Assembly: GCF_005503445.1 (NCBI RefSeq)
Contig: NZ_SCOH01000049.1
Span: 1-35,271, forward strand
Direction: 5' to 3'
Origin: Chitinivorax sp. B
Lineage (GTDB): Bacteria > Pseudomonadota > Gammaproteobacteria > Burkholderiales > SCOH01
Length of the DNA stretch: 35,271 bases
Below are positions 16,834 to 25,319 of the stretch, in pieces (the stretch's first letter is position 1; each line of letters starts with the position of its first letter). A program made the position numbers and the translations under genes. A model generated the notes under the pieces. The model searched no databases. It was not told the origin of the DNA and saw only the letters and a list, made by a program, of their open reading frames with translations.

Positions 16834-17610
16834 GTGGACGTTAGACCATTTTTCCTGCTCAGCCAGTCGTATATTGCTGGATTGCAATCACGGATTCGAA
16901 CCGGTATCCAGCACTGGGAAAGCCGCTGGGGGACACAGATTCCAAACACATTGCAAATCCGTTCACCTCAGTCTTTGCCAAGCAATGACCGTCAGGGTGT
17001 CTGGCAGACCTGGTATGGTCAGGCCGGATTATCGGTCTTGGTAAAAAGCGAGGATGTCGAACGCTTCTGCGATCAGGTCTTGTTTGCAGACCGTCGCCAG
17101 ACTTCCTTGTCAGACCGTCATCTGGAGTCCGGGCTGGCTCCGCTCGTAGTCAGTCAGGCTGCGGCCGATTTCGTACAGCAGTTACTTTCAGCCGTGCGTG
17201 AACAACCCTACGCTGCTCAACACCACGAGCAGCCGACAGCACTTCCAACCGAGATTTTCCGGGCTGGCGCTGATGTACTGCTGATCAGTTGGGCTGATAC
17301 CCAAGGAAAGCCATTGAATCTTTTGGTGACAGGTTTGCCGACACCAGCAATTCGTTCACTGGGCCGCCCCAATCAATCGTGGCGACAGGCCATTGGCAAG
17401 CAACATCTGCAAGTGAAGGTTGAATTAGGCCAGGTGGAACTGACGGTGGGCCAGATCGAAACATTGCGGTTGGGCGACGTGGTGAAACTTGATCAATCGC
17501 TGGATGCACCGTTGCTTGTTCGTGATGATCAGGACACCCCCATTTTCCACTGCCACCCTGGCACACAGCATGGCCACCGCGCCATCTCGCTGATCAAATT
17601 GAAAGTATGA
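16834..17610 (+). CDS. Reduced FliM/SctQ-like C-ring protein with a SpoA domain
   Basis: The gene stands in the fliM place, just before fliN. Its C-terminal about 70 residues (185-258) form a SpoA (surface presentation of antigens) domain with VKVELGQVELTVGQIETLRL and GDVVKLDQSLDAPLLV, as in FliM, FliN and SctQ. At 258 aa it is clearly shorter than FliM (about 330). The N-terminus (VRPFFLLSQSYIAGLQSRIR) has no EIDALL-type CheY-binding motif, and I could not find the GGxG motif of the FliG-binding middle domain. In build it resembles SctQ of virulence type III systems. It would serve as C-ring/sorting-platform scaffold. GTG start directly after the flgE stop. Confidence 0.72.
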   Translation: MDVRPFFLLSQSYIAGLQSRIRTGIQHWESRWGTQIPNTLQIRSPQSLPSNDRQGVWQTWYGQAGLSVLVKSEDVERFCDQVLFADRRQTSLSDRHLESGLAPLVVSQAAADFVQQLLSAVREQPYAAQHHEQPTALPTEIFRAGADVLLISWADTQGKPLNLLVTGLPTPAIRSLGRPNQSWRQAIGKQHLQVKVELGQVELTVGQIETLRLGDVVKLDQSLDAPLLVRDDQDTPIFHCHPGTQHGHRAISLIKLKV

Positions 17611-17629
17611 ATCCTAGAAGGTGATGAAC

Positions 17630-17968
17630 GTGAGCGATACCAACGACACCAACCCTGCTGAAAACACCACACAACTTGTCGATCTGCCAGAACTGAAAAA
17701 TCCTGCCAAAGCAGGGGCATCGCTGGTTGGGTCAAATATGTCCGTCATTCGCAACGTTAAAGTCCGGCTGGCAGCCCAACTGGGCAATGCTGACATGCTG
17801 GTATCAGACTTGATGGCAATGAAGGAAGATACTGTCGTCAAACTGGATCGACTGACCGATGAACCCGTCGACCTGATACTGGATGGACACATTGTGGCAC
17901 GAGGCCAACTGGTCGCGGTCGGTGACCATTTTGGCGTGCGAATCACTGAACTGCCTCAGGAAAGCTGA
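17630..17968 (+). CDS. fliN: Flagellar C-ring protein FliN
   Basis: FliN forms the base of the C ring and binds FliH to bring FliI and cargo to the gate. The 112-residue product has an acidic, variable N-terminus, and from about residue 40 a complete SpoA domain (IRNVKVRLAAQLGNADMLVS, then VVKLDRLTDEPVDLILDGHI and VAVGDHFGVRITEL) that follows the FliN consensus closely (G..v.LD...ep.dv.vNg...a.GEvVvv...fGvRit.i). ATG 17624 is only two bases from the AAGG ribosome site (17618-17621), so GTG 17630, eight bases away, is preferred. The stop overlaps fliO by one base. Confidence 0.93.
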   Translation: MSDTNDTNPAENTTQLVDLPELKNPAKAGASLVGSNMSVIRNVKVRLAAQLGNADMLVSDLMAMKEDTVVKLDRLTDEPVDLILDGHIVARGQLVAVGDHFGVRITELPQES

Positions 17969-18393
17969 TGCGCCATTTGCTTGCGGCCTGCATGACAACC
18001 TGCCTACTGTTTACAACGCCAGCCGGTCGAGCCGTGCCTGCCGAATCCTCACCAGCCCCTGCGAGCCAACCCATCCCGTTCAAGCGTGCCACGTCAGGTG
18101 AAGACGATATGGTGATGCGCATGATCGGTGCGCTGGTCGTGGCTGGCCTATCGGCCTTGGGCATCGCCTTGCTGATTCGCCGGTATGGCCTCGGGATCAC
18201 GGGTTCGTTGCGTCCGTCCAACAAACGGCTGGTTCTGCAGGAACGCTTGCGCGTATCCCCTGGCACACAGCTTTTGGTCGTCCGCTTTGATGAAGAAGAT
18301 TTACTGATTGCCGAGAGTGCCAGCGGCGTCACCATTTTGCAGCGACATCGTCACCCCTTACCCAATCAAGAAGAGAAATCCGTCGATGTCTGA
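17968..18393 (+). CDS. fliO: Flagellar export gate assembly protein FliO
   Basis: FliO is a membrane scaffold that helps FliP form its ring. The 141-residue product has an N-terminal signal-like hydrophobic stretch (residues 3-22), a Pro/Ala-rich periplasmic linker, one membrane span (about 50-70, MIGALVVAGLSALGIALLIR) and a cytoplasmic tail with RLVLQERLRVSPGTQLLVVR, the conserved FliO pattern (l.v.e.lsLg.k..l.lv...e..ll). Position between fliN and fliP is standard. The start overlaps the fliN stop, and the 3' end overlaps fliP by 8 bases. Confidence 0.9.
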   Translation: MRHLLAACMTTCLLFTTPAGRAVPAESSPAPASQPIPFKRATSGEDDMVMRMIGALVVAGLSALGIALLIRRYGLGITGSLRPSNKRLVLQERLRVSPGTQLLVVRFDEEDLLIAESASGVTILQRHRHPLPNQEEKSVDV

Positions 18394-19153
18394 AATGAAA
18401 CACCGCCACGTCGCATTGTTGGCGGTAGCCATGCTTTTCACCTTGATCACCTTTCCGGCTTTTGCCGCCGGTACTGGCGGCATCAGTCTGCCGGGGTTGG
18501 AGATCCGCCCTGCCGGTCAGGGGCTGGATGCTGCCAACTCTGTCAGATTGCTGTTGGGATTGACGGTATTAAGTCTGGTGCCGGCCATCCTGGTGTCCAT
18601 CACCGCATTCATGCGCATCATTATCGTACTGTCGCTATTGCGGCACGCGATGGGTATGCAGGAAACCCCACCCAATACCGTATTGATCAGCCTTGCACTG
18701 TTCTTGACGCTGTTCACCATGTCACCCGCCATCAAAGAGGCGAATCAGGCCGGGTTCGAACCCTATCTGCAAGGTAAGATCAGTACCGAACAAGCGATGG
18801 AGCGTGGCTTCAAGCCTTTTCGTGAATTCATGGTTCGACAGACACGAGAGGAAGATCTGGCGTTGATGGTTGACATCTCACACAGTCCGCAACCCAAAAC
18901 CATCGACGATATCAACAATGTGCAATTGATCCCTGCCTTCATGCTGTCGGAGTTGCGTACTGCATTTCAGATTGGTTTCATGGTTTTTCTGCCGTTTCTG
19001 CTGGTTGATCTGATCGTCTCAGCCATTTTGATGGGCCTGGGAATGATGATGGTGCCACCGGTGACCATTTCCCTACCGATCAAGTTATTGATGTTTGTAC
19101 TGATCGATGGCTGGAACATTTTGATTCGTGCCTTACTGGGCACTTTCCAATAG
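18386..19153 (+). CDS. fliP: Flagellar export gate protein FliP
   Basis: FliP forms the pentameric core of the export gate. The 255-residue product has a cleavable signal peptide (about residues 8-27, ending FPAFA), as known for FliP, and family blocks LSLVPAILVSITAFMRIIIV, LLRHAMGMQETPPNTVLISL and PAFMLSELRTAFQIGFMVFL, ending with LPIKLLMFVLIDGWNILIRA. The frame is open upstream, but ATG 18386 overlapping fliO gives the signal peptide; ATG 18395 is an alternative. FliP normally precedes fliQ-fliR. Here fliA follows, and fliQR stand at the opposite end of the operon. Confidence 0.96.
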   Translation: MSEMKHRHVALLAVAMLFTLITFPAFAAGTGGISLPGLEIRPAGQGLDAANSVRLLLGLTVLSLVPAILVSITAFMRIIIVLSLLRHAMGMQETPPNTVLISLALFLTLFTMSPAIKEANQAGFEPYLQGKISTEQAMERGFKPFREFMVRQTREEDLALMVDISHSPQPKTIDDINNVQLIPAFMLSELRTAFQIGFMVFLPFLLVDLIVSAILMGLGMMMVPPVTISLPIKLLMFVLIDGWNILIRALLGTFQ

Positions 19154-19182
19154 CAGTCCCTGTCCGGTGATATGTTCAAACG

Positions 19183-19935
19183 ATGCAACAAGCTGGCCGA
19201 CCATCCTGGGAGCAGTGGGACGAACATGAAGAGCGGGCACTCTGGGTGCAAGCACGCGCCCAGAGTGCGGATGCTCGCGAGCGGCTGATTACCAATTATC
19301 TACCCTTCGCCAGAATGCTGGCGGCCAAGCTTTATGCACAACGCACCACCGATGAAATTGATTTCTTGGATTTCCTGCAACTGGCCTCAATCGGCCTGAT
19401 CGAAGCCGTTGACCGATACAACAACACAAACAATGCCGCTTTCACTACCTATGCCAGCTATCGGATCAATGGGGCTGTCCTGAACGGACTGGAACAGTAC
19501 ACTGAACGCCAGAAACAGCTGCAAGTTCAGAAACGTATACGTGATCGGATACAATCCGTTGATACCGACTTGCCATCCCACAACAACGGTGTGATGGCGT
19601 CCTTCGAGCGTATCGCCACCGTTGCAATCGGGTTGGCACTCGGCATGATGCTGGAGGAGGACGGACTTTACCTGACTGAGGAAACCAGCATTCCGGCAGC
19701 CTATACGTCTCTGGAACTATGGCAACTGAAAAAATATCTACATTCCTTGCTGCCAAAACTCCCTCATCGCGAAGCGCAAGTGATTCGATATCACTACATG
19801 CAGCAACTATGCTTCGAAGACATCGGCAAAATCATGAATCTGACCCGAGGACGTGTGTCGCAGTTGCATCAGGGTGCACTGGCCAAACTACGGGCAGAAA
19901 TGGCGACAGGCGCGCCACTGGATGTCACATGCTGA
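19183..19935 (+). CDS. fliA: RNA polymerase sigma factor of the sigma-28/FliA family
   Basis: The protein directs RNA polymerase to late flagellar promoters. Sigma-70 regions are clear in the 250-residue product: region 2 with ERLITNYLPFARMLAAKLYA and DFLDFLQLASIGLIEAVDRY, then FTTYASYRINGAVLNGLEQY typical of FliA, and region 4 near the end with LPHREAQVIRYHYMQQLCFE and the helix-turn-helix IGKIMNLTRGRVSQLHQGAL. The length matches FliA (about 240). The start ATG 19183 is 29 bases after fliP, one of the widest gaps in the operon, with a poor ribosome site. No FlgM anti-sigma gene is recognisable in the window, and no FliA-type promoter was found, so its targets are presumably elsewhere. Confidence 0.9.
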   Translation: MQQAGRPSWEQWDEHEERALWVQARAQSADARERLITNYLPFARMLAAKLYAQRTTDEIDFLDFLQLASIGLIEAVDRYNNTNNAAFTTYASYRINGAVLNGLEQYTERQKQLQVQKRIRDRIQSVDTDLPSHNNGVMASFERIATVAIGLALGMMLEEDGLYLTEETSIPAAYTSLELWQLKKYLHSLLPKLPHREAQVIRYHYMQQLCFEDIGKIMNLTRGRVSQLHQGALAKLRAEMATGAPLDVTC

Positions 19936-20041
19936 CCCACCCATGCATACCCTTACCCGTTGCCCTACCTGCACCGCTGTTATTGTGTCAGGCACGGTGG
20001 CAGGATATCCTTCGCCAACCATTTCCTATCGACCTCAACTC

Positions 20042-20437
20042 ATGACGACGCCTATCAGCTCCGTGGGCAATCTGGCTGCCATTGTTTCCGTCATCAGAAA
20101 GCAGCTGGCTGAAACCAAGTCACACCAACGTGCACGCCATCGTCCATCCGGCGCCTCTGGTAAATCCCATACACCATCACGCTCAATCGAACAACGTGTG
20201 GCAACCAGTTTGTCAGCCATAGCGCATGATGATCCTGACCGGGGGCGCAAAGGCATCAAAGCCTTCATTGAGGCTATATTGCTCAAGGAACTGGGTGAGC
20301 ATTTGATGAATGACCCGGCGTTCTACCAGATGGCCGATGTCATTACAGACCAGATCTTGCAATCACCTGGCTTGGTCGATGCGGTGAACGCCGCCATCGC
20401 ACATTTGACGACAGACGGGGTAAGCCCAGCGGCTTAA
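20042..20437 (+). CDS. Hypothetical protein at the end of the flagellar operon
   Basis: A 131-residue soluble protein, not recognised. The N-terminal part (SVGNLAAIVSVIRKQLAETK) is helical, followed by a basic Ser/Arg/His-rich linker (residues about 24-55). The C-terminal domain has DDPDRGRKGIKAFIEAILLK, ELGEHLMNDPAFYQMADVIT and another helix, so it looks compact and all-alpha. No signal peptide or membrane span. The frame stays open upstream to 19853, with another candidate ATG at 19943, eight bases after fliA. Neither start has a good ribosome site. Position directly after fliA, where an anti-sigma factor or export chaperone could be expected, is suggestive, but it does not resemble FlgM. 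Confidence 0.7.
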   Translation: MTTPISSVGNLAAIVSVIRKQLAETKSHQRARHRPSGASGKSHTPSRSIEQRVATSLSAIAHDDPDRGRKGIKAFIEAILLKELGEHLMNDPAFYQMADVITDQILQSPGLVDAVNAAIAHLTTDGVSPAA

Positions 20438-20441
20438 CCCC
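20417..20441. terminator. Hairpin between the convergent flagellar operon and prpE
   Basis: GGGGTAAGCC-cagc-GGCTTAACCCC forms a 10-bp stem with one bulged base, overlapping the stop codon of the last flagellar gene. It sits between two convergent transcripts. No T-tract follows on either strand, so intrinsic termination is uncertain. Confidence 0.4.
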
Positions 20442-20453
20442 GACATCGGCGTA

Positions 20454-22346
20454 TTACCCTCGGCAGGTCTGTACGGCAATCCGTATCTGTTCCAACGCAC
20501 CCGGGTCATCCAAGGTGGTCAAATCGCCAGGATCACGACCTTCTGCCAATGCCTGAATGGAACGACGCAATAGCTTGCCGGATCGAGTCTTTGGCAGCAG
20601 GTTGACGAAATGGACACGTGCAGGTCGGGCAATTGCACCCAGTTGGGCATCCACGACACTCATCACACTCCCCTCCAATTCCGCACTACCAAGGTGTAAG
20701 TCTTCTGCATGCTTCAAGACAGCAAAGGCCATCACCACCTGCCCTTTCACCTCATCGGCCACTCCAACTACTGCCACTTCGGCAACAGCCGGGTGGCTGG
20801 AAATCGCCTCCTCGATTTCGCGTGTTCCCAATCGATGTCCCGCCACATTGATCACGTCATCAGCGCGACCCAGAATGAAGTAATAGCCATCCCTGTCACG
20901 CCGCGCCCAATCAAAGCTGGAATACACTGATTCGTTGAAGTTGCCATAATAGGTATTGACGAAGCGTTCGTCGTCGCCCCATATCGTACTCAGGCAACCC
21001 GGTGGCAAGGGTGACACAATGACGAGGACTCCCTTCTCGTCAGCCTGCACCGGCAGGCCTGTCGCTTCGTTGAGCAGTTTGACGTTAAAACCGTAGACTG
21101 GCAGACCTGGTGAACCATACTTTTTCGGAATCGATTCGACACTGACATGGCCAGACAAAATCGGCCAGCCCGTCTCTGTTTGCCAATAATTGTCCACAAT
21201 CTCGATATCCAGCACATCGGCAATCCAGCGTGCCGTGGGTTCATCAAGTGGTTCACCAGCCAAATAAAGCCGCCTCAGACTGCTGACATCGTGTCGTGTC
21301 AGGCAAGCTGGGTCCTGTTTTTTCAGTACCCGAATCGCGGTCGGGCTGCTGAACATGACCTTTACCCGATACTGTTCAACCAGCTTCCACCAGATGGCGG
21401 CATCCGGCCGGATTGGCGTACCCTCGTAGACCACGGTAGTCATCCCCGCAATCAATGGGCCATAGACAATATAGGAGTGACCAACTACCCAGCCGATGTC
21501 TGAGGTGGAAAACATGGTCTCCCCAGCTTGGCCATCGTAGAGGTATTTCATTGACGCGGCCAATGCCACGGCATAGCCCCCCGTATCACGCTGCACACCT
21601 TTCGGTTTACCTGTGGTACCAGAGGTATAAAGGATGTACGACGGCTCGTTAGATTCAAGCCACGTTACCGACACTTGCGCTCCCCAATGCTGCCGGCGCA
21701 GTTCGGCATAGTCATAATCACGTCCCACCTGCCGGGTCATCTGGGTATCCAATCCCCGGTTGACAATAATGACCTGCTGGGGTGGATGCTTAGCCAAGCG
21801 TAACGCCTCGTCCACCAACGGTTTGTATGGGATGCGCTTTCCGGCACGCATACCGGCATCGGCAGTGAACAATATTTTGGGTTTGGCATCATCGATTCGG
21901 CTGGCCAGGCTATGTGATGCAAACCCGCCGAACACGACCGAATGGATGGCCCCGATTCGGGTGCAGGCCAGCATGGCAAAAATGGCCTCAGCCACCATCG
22001 GCATGTAGATAATTACGCGATCGCCCTTATGTACGCCTAATACCTGCAATGCCGCGGCGCAAGTATTCACTTCGGCATATAGCTCGGCAAAACTGTATTG
22101 ATGCTCGATACCGGTTTCAGTTGAAACGTAAACCAGTGCTGGCTGATCAGCACGTGTTGCCAAGTGCCGATCCAGGGCGTTATGACACAGATTGGTCCGG
22201 CCATCGACAAACCAGCGGGTGAATGGCAAACAGCTGTCATCCAGTACCGTGGTGAACGGTGCCTGCCATTCAATGAGCTTGGCCTGCGCTGCCCAGAAAG
22301 CGTGTGGGTCGTTGATCGACCATTCATGAAACTGCTGATAATTCAT
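20454..22346 (-). CDS. prpE: Propionate-CoA ligase (propionyl-CoA synthetase) PrpE
   Basis: PrpE converts propionate, ATP and CoA to propionyl-CoA, feeding the 2-methylcitrate cycle. It is an ANL-family adenylate-forming enzyme of 630 residues, very close along its whole length to enterobacterial PrpE (628). Landmarks: YTSGTTGKPKG at 240-250, FSTSDIGWVVGHSYIVYGPL, the NYWQTETGWPI motif of the acyl-site region, and the C-terminal PKTRSGK with catalytic Lys591, the site controlled by acetylation in this family. Acetyl-CoA synthetase is the nearest alternative, but the SHSLASRIDDAKP and YGPLIAGMTTVVYEG wording is that of PrpE. Upstream ATG codons exist at 22361 and 22367; ATG 22346 with GGAG nine bases before is preferred. 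No prpBCD genes adjoin it. Confidence 0.93.
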   Translation of the reverse strand: MNYQQFHEWSINDPHAFWAAQAKLIEWQAPFTTVLDDSCLPFTRWFVDGRTNLCHNALDRHLATRADQPALVYVSTETGIEHQYSFAELYAEVNTCAAALQVLGVHKGDRVIIYMPMVAEAIFAMLACTRIGAIHSVVFGGFASHSLASRIDDAKPKILFTADAGMRAGKRIPYKPLVDEALRLAKHPPQQVIIVNRGLDTQMTRQVGRDYDYAELRRQHWGAQVSVTWLESNEPSYILYTSGTTGKPKGVQRDTGGYAVALAASMKYLYDGQAGETMFSTSDIGWVVGHSYIVYGPLIAGMTTVVYEGTPIRPDAAIWWKLVEQYRVKVMFSSPTAIRVLKKQDPACLTRHDVSSLRRLYLAGEPLDEPTARWIADVLDIEIVDNYWQTETGWPILSGHVSVESIPKKYGSPGLPVYGFNVKLLNEATGLPVQADEKGVLVIVSPLPPGCLSTIWGDDERFVNTYYGNFNESVYSSFDWARRDRDGYYFILGRADDVINVAGHRLGTREIEEAISSHPAVAEVAVVGVADEVKGQVVMAFAVLKHAEDLHLGSAELEGSVMSVVDAQLGAIARPARVHFVNLLPKTRSGKLLRRSIQALAEGRDPGDLTTLDDPGALEQIRIAVQTCRG

Positions 22347-22480
22347 AGTTTGAAGCTCCATCCTCATTGTTTAAGACTTGTTTTGCGTCTTTACAGGTCT
22401 GATGACCCAACATGGGAAAAGCTCCAGCGGCGTGCGTTTGTTATACACTCGCCATTCAAAATTGTCGGGAAAATATTCTG

Positions 22481-23053
22481 ATGAACACCATCAAACGATG
22501 TGATTGGGTAACCGATAGCGTTTTATATCAACACTATCACGATGAAGAATGGGGCGTTCCCGTACGTGATGATCGGCTGTTGTTCGAGTACCTGATACTG
22601 GAAGGGGTACAAGCCGGCTTATCCTGGATCACCGTATTGAACAAACGAGCCCACTACCGTGAGGTATATGATCATTTCGATGCCAGACGAATCGCCAGCT
22701 ATGACGAAGCCAAGCAGGCCGCACTGCTGGCCGATCCCGGTATTGTTCGCAATCGCTTGAAAGTTGGCGCGGCTGTGATTAATGCCCAGTCCTTTCTCAA
22801 GATACAGGATCAATTCGGTAGTTTTGACACCTACATCTGGCAGTTTGTCGGCGGCCAGCCACGTCAGAATACCTGGGCAGTTCAAAAAGATGTACCTGCC
22901 AAGACGGCTGAATCAGATGCGATGAGCAAAGATTTGACCAAGCGCGGGTTCAAGTTTGTCGGCAGCACTATCTGCTATGCCTTCATGCAGGCAACGGGCA
23001 TGGTCAATGACCACATCGTTACCTGCCATTGCCACGCAGCAGCCAGTCGATAA
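22481..23053 (+). CDS. tag: DNA-3-methyladenine glycosylase I (Tag)
   Basis: Tag removes 3-methyladenine from alkylated DNA, starting base-excision repair. The 190-residue product matches the family size (187 in E. coli). It has the N-terminal RCDWV and YHDEEWGVPVRDDRLLFE block, LILEGVQAGLSWITVLNKRA, and the C-terminal GFKFVGSTICYAFMQATGMV, followed by NDHIVTCHCH. Zinc ligands are present: Cys7 and the His of YHDEEWG near the N-terminus, His and Cys in DHIVTCHCH. The frame extends upstream, but ATG 22481 gives the standard start. It is divergent from prpE, with about 134 bp between starts, and convergent with the EF-G gene. Confidence 0.94.
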   Translation: MNTIKRCDWVTDSVLYQHYHDEEWGVPVRDDRLLFEYLILEGVQAGLSWITVLNKRAHYREVYDHFDARRIASYDEAKQAALLADPGIVRNRLKVGAAVINAQSFLKIQDQFGSFDTYIWQFVGGQPRQNTWAVQKDVPAKTAESDAMSKDLTKRGFKFVGSTICYAFMQATGMVNDHIVTCHCHAAASR

Positions 23054-23151
23054 GGTTGCAGTGACTTACTTTGCAATTGCCGCACCATGTGATACGCACG
23101 CCACGGCCTCAATGCCTGCCATGGTCCAGTTCATGGCCGGATCTGCAAAAC

Positions 23152-23182
23152 AAAAAATAAGGCAGGTCTCCCTGCCCTATTT
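23152..23182 (-). terminator. Intrinsic terminator of the EF-G gene
   Basis: Read on the minus strand, GGCAGG-gaga-CCTGCC (23161-23176) is followed by TTATTTTTTG, a hairpin plus T-tract ending just after the EF-G stop. The preceding A-tract may let it also serve tag from the other side. Confidence 0.75.
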
Positions 23183-23185
23183 CAC

Positions 23186-25219
23186 TCAAGCATGCACAAT
23201 TTCTGCCACGCGGTGCTCTGCCACTGGCTGATATTGCTCAAACTGCATGCTGAAATTGCCACGTCCGGCAGTCAACGCGCGTAGATGGCCGATGTAACCG
23301 AACATCTCTTTCAACGGCACCAACGCTTCGATCACCGATGCATTGTGTCGCATCAGTTGGTCGTGAATCTGACCACGACGGCGGTTCAAGTCACCAATGC
23401 AAGCACCCAGATATTCACTTGGTGTGACAACTTCTACGTGCATCATGGGCTCCAGCACCACCGGCGCGGCCTTGGTCAACCCCTCACGCAAGGCTGCTGC
23501 TGCGGCAAGCTCGAAAGCCATCGCAGATGAATCACGTTCGTGAAATGTGCCATCCAGCAACGTGACCTTCATGTCGACAGTCTGGAAGCCGCCGACATGG
23601 CCGTTTTCTGCAGCGCGGCGTATACCCGCCTCTACGCCTGGGATAAATTCGCGTGGGATGGCGCCGCCAGTGATTTTGCTTTCAAACACAATACCGCTGC
23701 CGCGCGATAACGGCTCAAGTTGTAACCGGACTTCAGCAAACTGACCGGGCCCACCACTTTGCTTCTTGTGCAGATGGGTAACCTGCACCGTTTTGGTAAT
23801 GGTCTCGCGATAAGCAACCTGCGGGCTGCCAACACGTACCGCAACCCGGTAACGGCTGCGCAACTTTTCCAATGTCACATCCAGTTGCAGTTCACCCATG
23901 CCAGACAATATCATCTGGCCGCTTTCCGCATCGGTACGCAGATGCAGGCTGGGATCCTCCTGCAGCAAGGCATGTAAGCCCTTGTGCAAGGTTTGCATTT
24001 CCTCTTGAGTCGTTGGCTCCAATGCCACATCAATCACTGGGTCAGGCACGATAATGCGCTCCAGCACAATAGGATGATCCAGCGCTGTCAAGGTGTCACC
24101 GGTCGTGGTAGATTTCAAGCCCGTTACGGCCACAATTGCACCTGCCTGTGCAATACTCCGTTCCTGCTTTTTGTCGGCGTGCATTTCATACACACGGGCA
24201 ATCCGCTCACGCTGGCCAGTGGCGGCATTCAACACCGTCTCACCAACTTGAATCTGCCCACGATAAATACGCAGAAAGGTCAACGCACCATGATCATCCG
24301 TCGTGACCTTGAAAGCCAGGGCAGCCAACGGTGCAGTAGGATCGGCAAGTAATATGTGGTCATCTACCTGATTGATACGATCCGTCGGGGATGGCAAGTA
24401 GGCATTCACCGCATCCAACAGGGGCTCAATACCCTTGTTGCGAAACGCGGAGCCAGCCAACACCGGGACGAAGCGTCCAGCCAATGCGCCGTGGCGAATG
24501 GCTGCCTGCAACTGCGCTACCGTTGGTATGGTGCCTTCCAGGTAAGCAGCCAGCAAGGCGTCATCCTGTTCCACCGCCAGCTCAATCAACTGTCGGCGAT
24601 AGTGTTCCACCTGTTCAGCCATATTCAACGGGACATCAGCGACTTCATAGCGGACCCCGGCTTCGCTGCTTGGCCATACCAACGCTTTCATCGACACCAG
24701 ATCCACCACGCCGCGAAAATCCTGCTCACTGCCAATCGGCAATTGCAGCACCAGCGGTGTAACCGCCAGTCGTTCGCGTAACATGGCCACCACACGCAGA
24801 AAGTCCGCACCGACGCGATCCAACTTGTTGATGAATGCCAATCGTGGCACATGGTATTGATCCGCCAGACGCCAGTTGGTCTCAGTCTGTGGCTCAACTC
24901 CTGCCACCCCATCAAACACCACCACAGCCCCATCCAATACACGTAACGATCGATTGACCTCAATATTGAAGTCAATATGACCAGGCGTATCAATCAAATT
25001 AATTTGGTGATCACGCCAAAATACTGTGGTAGCCGCACTATTAATCGTGATGCCACGCGCTCTTTCTTGTGGGTCAAAATCCATGGCAGTGTCGCCATCA
25101 TTGACATCACCTACACGATATCGCTCACCGGTATAAAACAAGATGCGTTCGGTTGTCGTGGTTTTCCCTGCATCCACATGTGCAATGATGCCGATGTTTC
25201 TTAATTGTCTGTTTTCCAT
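23186..25219 (-). CDS. Elongation factor G paralogue (EF-G2 type)
   Basis: A translational GTPase of 677 residues that acts on the ribosome in translocation or recycling. All EF-G domains are present. G motifs: AHVDAGKT (13-20), RGITI (55-59), DTPGH (77-81), NKLD (131-134). The C-terminal half has [20 protein letters not shown], near domain IV, and [20 protein letters not shown] in domain V. It differs from canonical FusA, for instance GPGQFAEV in place of the usual GRGQYG motif, and [12 protein letters not shown]. It is not in a str operon (no rpsL, rpsG or tuf), so it is taken as the second, stand-alone EF-G. GTG 25228 is in frame, but AGGTGA sits well before ATG 25219. A leader ORF and terminator precede it. 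Confidence 0.9.
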   Translation of the reverse strand: MENRQLRNIGIIAHVDAGKTTTTERILFYTGERYRVGDVNDGDTAMDFDPQERARGITINSAATTVFWRDHQINLIDTPGHIDFNIEVNRSLRVLDGAVVVFDGVAGVEPQTETNWRLADQYHVPRLAFINKLDRVGADFLRVVAMLRERLAVTPLVLQLPIGSEQDFRGVVDLVSMKALVWPSSEAGVRYEVADVPLNMAEQVEHYRRQLIELAVEQDDALLAAYLEGTIPTVAQLQAAIRHGALAGRFVPVLAGSAFRNKGIEPLLDAVNAYLPSPTDRINQVDDHILLADPTAPLAALAFKVTTDDHGALTFLRIYRGQIQVGETVLNAATGQRERIARVYEMHADKKQERSIAQAGAIVAVTGLKSTTTGDTLTALDHPIVLERIIVPDPVIDVALEPTTQEEMQTLHKGLHALLQEDPSLHLRTDAESGQMILSGMGELQLDVTLEKLRSRYRVAVRVGSPQVAYRETITKTVQVTHLHKKQSGGPGQFAEVRLQLEPLSRGSGIVFESKITGGAIPREFIPGVEAGIRRAAENGHVGGFQTVDMKVTLLDGTFHERDSSAMAFELAAAAALREGLTKAAPVVLEPMMHVEVVTPSEYLGACIGDLNRRRGQIHDQLMRHNASVIEALVPLKEMFGYIGHLRALTAGRGNFSMQFEQYQPVAEHRVAEIVHA

Positions 25220-25230
25220 TTTAATCACCT

Positions 25231-25269
25231 AAAAAGCAAAAACCCTGATGAGTTTGCCCACCAGGGTTT
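25231..25269 (-). terminator. Terminator directly before the EF-G gene, candidate attenuator
   Basis: On the minus strand, AAACCCTG (25269-25262) pairs perfectly with CAGGGTTT (25247-25240), and the strand continues TTTTTGCTTTTT down to 25231, only 11 bases before ATG 25219. A canonical intrinsic terminator at this position must be read through for the EF-G gene to be expressed from upstream. Confidence 0.8.
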
Positions 25270-25276
25270 ATCCTTA

Positions 25277-25319
25277 CCTGGAAGGCACATTGGGCCTTCC
25301 GCTTGCTATCAGCGAAAGG
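25277..25319 (-). promoter_or_regulatory. Overlapping mutually exclusive hairpins in the EF-G leader
   Basis: Reading the minus strand, CCTTTCGCT (25319-25311), immediately after the leader stop codon, pairs with AGCGGAAGG (25303-25295; 9 bp, one G-U). GGAAGGC (25300-25294) pairs perfectly with GCCTTCC (25286-25280). CCAGG (25281-25277) can pair with CCTGG (25265-25261), the left arm of the terminator. Each pairing excludes the next. The last helix is only 5 bp, the weak point of the model. Confidence 0.55.

Noticed and set aside
19154-19182. Possible internal promoter or terminator between fliP and fliA
   Set aside because: Only 29 bases, without hairpin, T-tract or sigma hexamers.
24356-24781. 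Open frame of 141 codons on the plus strand inside the EF-G gene
   Set aside because: EF-G translation on the minus strand is unambiguous; the plus frame has unusual composition and no family features.
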